Shown here piece by piece: positions 30,439-35,899 of a stretch of DNA of 35,899 nucleotides (its first letter is position 1; each line of letters begins with the position of its first letter). The position numbers were made by a program, and so were the translations under genes. The stretch comes from Microbacterium sp. (lineage in GTDB: Bacteria > Actinomycetota > Actinomycetes > Actinomycetales > Microbacteriaceae), in the NCBI GenBank assembly GCA_017744855.1, contig JAGIAK010000016.1:1-35899 (forward strand). The letters are read 5' to 3'. The notes under the pieces were generated by a model. That model had not been told where the DNA came from. It searched no databases and worked only from the letters and a program-made list of their open reading frames with translations.

Positions 30439-32472
30439 ATGGTCGACGTCGCCACCGCGCACGAAGTGAAGAACCCACAGATCGATGTGGAGCAGATCAC
30501 CGAGCTCCTCATGGGAACCTGGGCGGACACGCGCCGCGAGGCGCGCGAGATGATCAAGGACTCGGCGTTCTGGCGCAAGGACGACCTCGGCAAGGACGAG
30601 CACCGCGAGCGTGTGCTCAGCCAGCTGCACCTGCTCGTGGAGAACCGCGCGGTGCACCGCGCCTTCCCGAAGCGTCTGGGCGGCGAGGAGAACAACGGCG
30701 CCAACATCGCCGGCTTCGAGGAGCTCGTCGTCGCCGACCCGAGCCTGCAGATCAAGTCGGGCGTGCAGTGGGGCCTCTTCGGCTCCGCCGTGCTGCAGCT
30801 GGGCACCGCCGAGCACCACGACAAGTGGCTGCCCGGCATCATGGACCTCTCCATCCCCGGCGCGTTCGCGATGACCGAGATCGGGCACGGATCCGACGTC
30901 GCGTCGGCCGGCACGACGGCGACCTACGACCCCGAGACCGAGGAGTTCGTGATCCACACGCCGTTCCGCGGCGCGACCAAGGAGTACCTCGGCAATGCGG
31001 CCCTGCACGGCGTGGCCGCGACCGTGTTCGCCCAGCTGATCACCAAGGGCGTGAGCCACGGCGTGCACTGCTTCTACGTGCCGCTGCGCGGAGACGACGG
31101 CGTCGACCTTCCCGGCATCGGGCGTGAGGACGACGGCCTCAAGGGCGGCCTGAACGGCATCGACAACGGCCGGCTGAGCTTCGATCACGTGCGCATCCCG
31201 CGCACGAACCTGCTCAACAAGTACGGCGACGTCGCCCCGGACGGCACTTACACGAGCCCGATCGACAGCCCAGGACGTCGCTTCTTCACCATGCTCGGCA
31301 CCCTCGTGCAGGGCCGGGTGTCGCTCGCCGGCGCCTCGTCGTGGGCGTCGGCCCTTGGCCTCAAGATCGCGATCACCTACGCCACCGAGCGTCGCCAGTT
31401 CGGCGGGGCCGACGGGCAGGAGGTGGTGCTGCTCGACTACGGCAAGCACCAGCGCCGTCTGCTCCCTCGCCTCGCCACGACCTACGCGCAGATCTTCGCG
31501 CACGACGAGTTCCTGCAGAAGTTCGACGGCGTGTTCTCGGGTCGCACCGACACCCCCGACGACCGCGAGGACCTGGAGACGCTGGCCGCCGCGCTCAAGC
31601 CGTTGTCGACCTGGCACGCGCTCGACACGCTGCAGGAGGCCCGCGAGGCCTGCGGCGGCGCCGGCTTCATGTTCGAGAACCGGCTGGTCGGCCTGCGCGC
31701 CGACCTCGACATCTACGTCACCTTCGAGGGCGACAACAACATCCTGCTGCAGCTGGTCGGCAAGCGCCTGCTCACCGACTACGCCAAGCAGTTCAAGGGC
31801 AAGGACGCTGCGGCGCTGGCGAAGTTCGCGGTCGGCCAGACCGCGGGCAAGGTGTTCCACGGCGCGGGGCTGCGCCAGCTCGGCCAGGCCGTCGCCGACC
31901 TCGGCTCCACCGCGCGCTCCGTCGAGAACGGCCTCCGCGAGGAGCAGCAGCACGAGCTGCTCGCCGACCGCGTGCAGCAGATGGTCGCCGACATCGCCGG
32001 TCGCCTGCGGGCGGCGGGCAAGGACAAGGAGCTCGGCGCCCGCCTGTTCAACGAGAACCAGGCGGAGCTCATCGAGGCCGCGCGTGCGCACGGCGAGCTG
32101 CTGCAGTGGGAGGCCTTCACGGACGCCGTGCACCGGGTCTCCGACGCCGAGACCAAGAAGGTGCTCACCTGGCTGCGCGACCTGTTCGGCCTGCAGCTGA
32201 TCGAGAAGCACCTCGCGTGGCACCTCATCAACGGCCGCCTGTCGACTCAGCGCGCCGCCGCGGTGTCGAGCTACATCGACCGGCTGTGCGCGCGGCTGCG
32301 GCCGTACGCCCTCGACCTCGTCGACGCCTTCGGCTACGAGCCCGAGCACGTGCGCGCCCCCATCGCGACCGGAGCCGAGCGCGCCCGCCAGGACGAGGCC
32401 CGTGCGTACTACGCCGAGCTCGCGGCATCCGGTGCGGCCCCGATCCAGGAGAAGGCGCTCAAGAAGCGCTGA
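30439..32472 (+). CDS. Acyl-CoA oxidase/dehydrogenase, ACOX-type architecture
   Basis: A 677-residue FAD-dependent enzyme that introduces a trans-2 double bond into acyl-CoA in fatty acid beta-oxidation. It is much longer than standard acyl-CoA dehydrogenases (about 380 residues) and follows the peroxisomal acyl-CoA oxidase layout: an N-terminal alpha domain (about 1-120), the beta domain with AFAMTEIGHGSDVASAGTTA (near 143-162), the C-terminal alpha domain with VSLAGASSWASALGLKIAI, and the catalytic-base motif TFEGDNNILLQ, with Glu430 aligned to the Glu of ACOX. A further alpha-helical tail of 200 residues follows. The ATG at 30439 has GAGAGGA upstream; the GTG at 30355 would add residues from the promoter region. 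It may act as oxidase or dehydrogenase; the electron acceptor cannot be told from sequence. Confidence 0.88.
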   Translation: MVDVATAHEVKNPQIDVEQITELLMGTWADTRREAREMIKDSAFWRKDDLGKDEHRERVLSQLHLLVENRAVHRAFPKRLGGEENNGANIAGFEELVVADPSLQIKSGVQWGLFGSAVLQLGTAEHHDKWLPGIMDLSIPGAFAMTEIGHGSDVASAGTTATYDPETEEFVIHTPFRGATKEYLGNAALHGVAATVFAQLITKGVSHGVHCFYVPLRGDDGVDLPGIGREDDGLKGGLNGIDNGRLSFDHVRIPRTNLLNKYGDVAPDGTYTSPIDSPGRRFFTMLGTLVQGRVSLAGASSWASALGLKIAITYATERRQFGGADGQEVVLLDYGKHQRRLLPRLATTYAQIFAHDEFLQKFDGVFSGRTDTPDDREDLETLAAALKPLSTWHALDTLQEAREACGGAGFMFENRLVGLRADLDIYVTFEGDNNILLQLVGKRLLTDYAKQFKGKDAAALAKFAVGQTAGKVFHGAGLRQLGQAVADLGSTARSVENGLREEQQHELLADRVQQMVADIAGRLRAAGKDKELGARLFNENQAELIEAARAHGELLQWEAFTDAVHRVSDAETKKVLTWLRDLFGLQLIEKHLAWHLINGRLSTQRAAAVSSYIDRLCARLRPYALDLVDAFGYEPEHVRAPIATGAERARQDEARAYYAELAASGAAPIQEKALKKR

Positions 32473-32535
32473 CGCGGCGCGGTCGTCCGAGAATCGGATG
32501 CCGGATCGGACTGCCGGTTCTGCGTCGGACCGCGG

Positions 32536-33498
32536 TCAGGAGGTCGGCGGGTACGGCGTCGCCGGCGGGTACTGCCCCGGCGGGTACGGCGGGGTCTGCT
32601 GCGGGTACGCGCCGTATGGTGCGGAGCGCGGATCGTCGAGGCGCGCGGGGCTGCGGCGCGACTGGGCGCGCACGCGCAGCAGCACGGCGGTGAATGCGAG
32701 GAAGACCACGGCCGCGGCGACCCCAGCCCCGAGCAGCAGCACAGCGGGCAGCGCCGTGAACATCTCCCGCGGCAGCATCCCGTACACCGAGAACCCCGCT
32801 GTCGGGAACGCCACGACCGCGGTGACGGCGATCAGCGCGACAGCCGGGAGCAGCAGCGCGAACGGCGACCAGCGGGTGGTGCCGACCCCGGCCAGCAGGA
32901 GCAGCACGCCGAGCAGCACGGCGCCGATCGCATCGGGCAGGATGTCGAAGCGGAACTGCTGCATGGCCAGCAGCATCCCCCGTCCGATCCCCCAGAGCAG
33001 CAGCCAGGCGCCGCCCGCCAGCAGCACGGGGGCGAGCAGGATGCCGACGGCGCCGAGGGCCGCGCCCCGCGGCTCCGGGCGCCTGCGCACGATCGCCGCG
33101 ACGACGCCCATCATGCCGAGCGGCGGGAGGAGCAGCAGCGGGAGCCCGTAGCTCAGGGCGTCGAGCCATTCGCGGGGGAGCGGAGCGCGGTACACGGAGA
33201 GCAGCAGCGACGGCGAGAGCGCGACCGTCAGCGGCACGATCGAGAGCAGGCCGACGGCGATGAGCCCGGCGGAGCTCCAGATCGCCGTCAGCACGACGAT
33301 CACGAGCAGGGCGATCGCGAGCGCCTGCACGAGGATCGGTCCGGCGAGCGCCGCGAGATCGACCCCCGAACCGGCGTACTGGAAGGCTCCGGCCAGCCAG
33401 GGGGTGCCGCCGGTCGCGAGCAGTCCGATGGCGAGAGGCGCGAGCACCACGTCGACGAGGATCGTGATGAGTCGGGCGAGCAGAGACGAACGGCGCAT
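32536..33498 (-). CDS. Hypothetical multi-pass membrane protein with Pro/Tyr-rich tail
   Basis: A 320-residue protein with seven or so hydrophobic segments, the first near residues 7-27 and the last near 255-277. After the last helix comes a basic cytoplasmic stretch ([14 protein letters not shown]) and a tail of about 25 residues rich in Pro, Tyr, Gln and Gly ([16 protein letters not shown]), the kind of tail seen on many Microbacteriaceae envelope proteins and thought to mediate weak protein contacts. No enzymatic motif is recognised. The start is fixed by GGAGGGA upstream of the ATG at 33498; the much longer open frame beyond it is a shadow of the alcohol dehydrogenase gene. It is convergent with the acyl-CoA gene (63 nt apart) and divergent from the dehydrogenase. 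Confidence 0.72.
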   Translation of the reverse strand: MRRSSLLARLITILVDVVLAPLAIGLLATGGTPWLAGAFQYAGSGVDLAALAGPILVQALAIALLVIVVLTAIWSSAGLIAVGLLSIVPLTVALSPSLLLSVYRAPLPREWLDALSYGLPLLLLPPLGMMGVVAAIVRRRPEPRGAALGAVGILLAPVLLAGGAWLLLWGIGRGMLLAMQQFRFDILPDAIGAVLLGVLLLLAGVGTTRWSPFALLLPAVALIAVTAVVAFPTAGFSVYGMLPREMFTALPAVLLLGAGVAAAVVFLAFTAVLLRVRAQSRRSPARLDDPRSAPYGAYPQQTPPYPPGQYPPATPYPPTS

Positions 33499-33600
33499 GG
33501 CGAGACTTCCCTCCAGAGTCGTACGGCCACCGTACCCCGTGGCTCCCGCCCGATGGGGATGCCGGAGAATGGAAGCACCCCGGAGGAAGAGGACACCACC

Positions 33601-34644
33601 ATGACCAGCGTCACCGCCTACGCCGCACCGAGCGAAGCCGCCCCGCTCGAGAAGACCGTGATCGAGAGGCGTGAGCTCGGACCGCACGACGTGCTCATCG
33701 ACGTCGCCTTCGCCGGCATCTGCCACTCCGACATCCACACCGTGCGCGGCGACTGGGGTCCGCGGCAGTACCCGCTCGCCCCTGGACACGAGATCGCCGG
33801 CACCGTCGCCGCCGTCGGCTCCGAGGTCACCCGCCACGCCGTCGGCGACCGGGTGGGCGTCGGCTGCATGGTGAACTCGTGCGGCGAGTGCCGCGCCTGC
33901 CTGCGCGGCGAGGAGCAGTTCTGCAGCGCGGGCGCCGTCTTCACCTACGGCAGCGTCGACCGCGACGGCACCGTCACCCAGGGTGGCTACTCGGAGCAGG
34001 TCGTGGTGACCGAGACGTTCGTGGTGCGCATCCCCGACGCCATCCCGCTCGACCGCGCAGCCCCGCTGCTGTGTGCAGGCATCACGACGTACTCGCCCCT
34101 GAAGCGCTGGGGCGTCGGCCCTGGATCGCGCGTCGCCGTGATCGGCTTCGGCGGTCTCGGGCACATGGGCGTGCAGATCGCGCATGCACTCGGCGCCGAG
34201 GTCACCGTGCTGTCGCAGACGCTGGGCAAGAAGGACGACGGACTCCGCCTGGGCGCCGACCACTATCACGCCACCAGCGACCCGGCCACGTTCCGAGAGC
34301 TGCGCGGCGCCTTCGACGTCATCCTCAACACGGTCAGCGCCGAGATCGATCTCGGCGCGCACCTGCGCCTGCTCGACGTCGGCGGCACCATGGTCTGCGT
34401 CGGCCTCCCGCCCGCGCCGCTGCCCGTCGCCCTCAACGCCCTCATCGGGGGCAACAGGGCGCTCGCCGGATCGAGCATCGGCGGCATCCGCGAGACGCAG
34501 GAGATGCTCGACTTCTGCGCCGAGCACGGCATCGCCGCGGAGATCGAGGTGATCCCGGCATCCGAGATCAACACCGCCTACGAGCGTGTGCTCGCGTCCG
34601 ACGTGCGCTACCGCTTCGTCATCGACGCGGCGACGTTCGCCTGA
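33601..34644 (+). CDS. Zinc-dependent alcohol dehydrogenase (YahK/cinnamyl-alcohol-dehydrogenase-like)
   Basis: A 347-residue MDR alcohol dehydrogenase, probably NADP-linked. Catalytic-zinc ligands are Cys41 and His63-Glu64 ([15 protein letters not shown]), and the structural zinc site is the four-Cys set Cys94, Cys97, Cys100 and Cys108 ([16 protein letters not shown]). The Rossmann glycine motif is GFGGLGHMG near residue 182. This pattern matches the broad-range aldehyde reductase group of YahK and plant CADs. The start is supported by GGAGGAAGAGGA, 8-19 nt upstream. The gene is 28 nt from the downstream glycosylase gene, which however has its own -10-like box. Physiological substrate is unknown; aldehyde detoxification is typical. 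Confidence 0.9.
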   Translation: MTSVTAYAAPSEAAPLEKTVIERRELGPHDVLIDVAFAGICHSDIHTVRGDWGPRQYPLAPGHEIAGTVAAVGSEVTRHAVGDRVGVGCMVNSCGECRACLRGEEQFCSAGAVFTYGSVDRDGTVTQGGYSEQVVVTETFVVRIPDAIPLDRAAPLLCAGITTYSPLKRWGVGPGSRVAVIGFGGLGHMGVQIAHALGAEVTVLSQTLGKKDDGLRLGADHYHATSDPATFRELRGAFDVILNTVSAEIDLGAHLRLLDVGGTMVCVGLPPAPLPVALNALIGGNRALAGSSIGGIRETQEMLDFCAEHGIAAEIEVIPASEINTAYERVLASDVRYRFVIDAATFA

Positions 34645-34660
34645 TGTCCGAGGCCATCGC

Positions 34661-34666
34661 TACGGT
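34661..34666 (+). promoter_or_regulatory. Putative -10 element (TACGGT) for leaderless tag mRNA
   Basis: TACGGT is followed by 6 nt and the ATG at 34673, matching the leaderless spacing seen before other genes of the window. No strong -35 is visible. Confidence 0.4.
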
Positions 34667-34672
34667 CGAGGC

Positions 34673-35242
34673 ATGAACGCTCTGATCACCGGCCCCGACG
34701 CCCGCGACCGCTGCGCCTGGGTGGGCGACGACGCGGAGTACCGCCGCTACCACGACGAGGAGTGGGGCACCCCGCTGCACGGCGACAGGGCGCTCTTCGA
34801 GAAGATGTCGCTCGAGGGGTTCCAGGCCGGGCTGAGCTGGATCACCATCCTCCGCAAGCGTCCGCGGTTCCGCGAGGTGTTCGCCGGCTTCGAGCCCGAG
34901 GTCGTCGCCTCGTTCGACGAGGGCGACGTCGAGCGGCTGATGGCCGACGCCGGCATCGTGCGCAACAGAGCCAAGATCGAGGCGACGATCGGCAACGCCA
35001 AGATCGTGCGGGACATGGCGGAGGGAGAGCTCGACGCGCTGATGTGGTCGTTCGCCCCCGCGTCGACGTCGACGAGGCCGGCCGGCATGGCCGATGTGCC
35101 GGCTGTCACCGCCGAGTCGACGGCGATGAGCAAGGAGCTGCGCCGCCGCGGGTTCCGCTTCGTCGGCGCCACCACGATGTACGCGCTGATGCAGTCGGCC
35201 GGCATGGTCGACGATCATCTGCAGGGATGCTGGCGGGTCTGA
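34673..35242 (+). CDS. tag: DNA-3-methyladenine glycosylase I
   Basis: A 189-residue base-excision repair glycosylase that removes 3-methyladenine from DNA. The family is recognised by the Zn-binding ends: Cys14 (RCAWVG) and His27 (YHDEEWG) at the N-terminus, and His182 and Cys186 (DDHLQGCW) at the C-terminus. Between them, LEGFQAGLSWITIL carries the catalytic-region Glu48, and GIVRNRAKIEATIGNA and MSKELRRRGFRFVGATTMYALMQ form the helix-hairpin part. The length equals that of E. coli Tag. ATG 34673 is chosen as it sits 13 residues before the first zinc ligand and after the -10-like TACGGT; the longer frame is a shadow of the dehydrogenase. Confidence 0.93.
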   Translation: MNALITGPDARDRCAWVGDDAEYRRYHDEEWGTPLHGDRALFEKMSLEGFQAGLSWITILRKRPRFREVFAGFEPEVVASFDEGDVERLMADAGIVRNRAKIEATIGNAKIVRDMAEGELDALMWSFAPASTSTRPAGMADVPAVTAESTAMSKELRRRGFRFVGATTMYALMQSAGMVDDHLQGCWRV

Positions 35243-35267
35243 CTGCCCACGCTTCCCGATGGGCAGT
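35242..35267 (+). terminator. Hairpin after tag
   Basis: ACTGCCCA (35242-35249) pairs perfectly with TGGGCAGT (35260-35267) around a 10-nt loop. It overlaps the last base of the tag stop. No long U-tract follows. Confidence 0.55.
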
Positions 35268-35298
35268 TCTCCCCATGGGAGCTCGGAGCACGCGCGAT

Positions 35299-35304
35299 TA
35301 GACT
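35299..35304 (+). promoter_or_regulatory. Putative -10 (TAGACT) for the exported-protein gene
   Basis: TAGACT is followed by a short T-rich stretch and a leader of about 60 nt containing GGGGGGA before the ATG at 35371. No clear -35 is seen. Confidence 0.4.
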
Positions 35305-35370
35305 TTTTCGATGTGTCGCCGCCTCGGCGTGCGGCCCCGGAGCAGAGCACGTCAGTGGGGGGAATCACAG

Positions 35371-35899
35371 ATGAAGGCGTTGTCGTGGATGCGCACGAGG
35401 CCCAAGTCGTTGGCGGCAGGAGCGCTGCTGACCGTCGGCGCCGTCGCGATCACGACGATGGCGTTCGCCTATGAGGGCAATCCCACGACGAAGGTCGATC
35501 TGAACGACGGCGGCGTGTGGATCACGAAGACGTCGAGCCTGCTCGTCGGTCACTTCAACCACGAGTCCACGGTGCTCGACGGCGGTCTGCGCACCATCGG
35601 CGACGACTACGACATCCTCCAGGACGAGACGAACATCGTCGTCGTCGACCAGGGGGCGTCGACCATCAGCGCCATCGACCCCGCGCGGGTCTCGCTCGCC
35701 GACTCCGCGGCGATCCCCGGCTCGTCGAAGGTCGCGCTCGGCAACCGGACCGCCGCGATCCTCGACCGCAAGTCCGGAGACCTCTGGGTCGTGCCGGTGA
35801 AGGCCATCTCGGGATTCGAGGTCAAGGCCGCCGAACCCGTGGCGCAGCTCGGCGCGGGCGCCGACGTGACCGTCGCGAAGGACGGCACCGTGTTCGGCC
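35371..35899 (+). CDS. Exported/membrane-anchored hypothetical protein, 3' truncated by window
   Basis: The first 176 codons of a longer gene. A basic start (MKALSWMRTRPKS) and one hydrophobic segment (about 16-33) form a signal anchor. The following part (VDLNDGGVWITKTSSLLVGHFN, then repeated beta-type units such as VDQGASTISAIDPARV and ILDRKSGDLWVVPV) looks like a beta-propeller or beta-sandwich ectodomain. It resembles the start of large Ig-like/fibronectin type III proteins that in Actinobacteria head operons with a MoxR ATPase and transglutaminase, but those neighbours would lie beyond the window. A GGGGGGA ribosome binding site precedes the ATG by 7 nt. The family assignment is tentative. 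Confidence 0.7.
   Translation, partial: MKALSWMRTRPKSLAAGALLTVGAVAITTMAFAYEGNPTTKVDLNDGGVWITKTSSLLVGHFNHESTVLDGGLRTIGDDYDILQDETNIVVVDQGASTISAIDPARVSLADSAAIPGSSKVALGNRTAAILDRKSGDLWVVPVKAISGFEVKAAEPVAQLGAGADVTVAKDGTVFG

Noticed and set aside
35299..35310. Rho-independent terminator ending in TTTTT after tag
   Set aside because: The T-run at about 35303-35307 is not directly after a stem; the 35242-35267 hairpin is about 35 nt upstream, and the run follows a likely -10 box instead.

Overview
The window is high-GC, densely packed DNA from an actinobacterium, most likely a Microbacterium or close Microbacteriaceae relative. The evidence is the near-exclusive use of G/C-ending codons, tight operons with 1-8 nt start/stop overlaps, many promoters placed so close to the start codon that the mRNA should be leaderless, and family content typical of that group (choice-of-anchor G surface protein with a LAATG sorting signal, DUF5819 + HTTM pair, Pro/Tyr-tailed membrane protein). 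No rRNA, tRNA, CRISPR array, insertion sequence or phage gene was recognised.

Layout. 1-1677: C-terminal part of PutA (P5C dehydrogenase). 1786-2349: VanZ-like protein. 2379-4096: a three-gene operon (membrane protein, small XRE regulator, quinone-reductase-like MDR) behind a strong promoter flanked by two dyad operators. 4270-6365: arginine hydrolase (DDAH/ArgZ-like) and ornithine aminotransferase, which with PutA could carry arginine to glutamate. 6366-6549: two strong hairpins between convergent genes. 6550-10176 (minus): an MFS exporter, an acidic disordered protein, and a MarR-MFS operon with a perfect 23-bp operator over the marR start codon. 10247-11900: CutC and a monoglyceride-lipase-like hydrolase.

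12039-22556 is a nine-gene operon: a reductase-fold protein that has lost its catalytic Tyr, an M20D amidohydrolase, a complete peptide-type ABC importer (SBP, two permeases, fused double ATPase), two luciferase-like flavin monooxygenases and a DUF1684 protein, closed by a hairpin terminator. It reads as an import, hydrolyse and oxidise pathway for an unknown amide- or peptide-linked compound. 22641-24718: a domain-permuted lipoate-protein ligase overlapping an orphan beta-class DNA methyltransferase with an 18-bp in-frame repeat.

25044-30274 is a cell-surface cassette: a 1034-aa sortase-anchored protein with a 275-residue Ala/Asn/Ser/Thr stalk, followed by a DUF5819 protein and an HTTM protein that resemble the SdpA/SdpB maturation pair in type and order. 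30439-35899: an acyl-CoA oxidase-like flavoprotein, a Pro/Tyr-tailed membrane protein, a zinc alcohol dehydrogenase, 3-methyladenine glycosylase I, and the start of an exported protein cut by the window end.

The best candidates for undescribed biology are the 12039-22556 operon and the 25044-30274 surface cassette.
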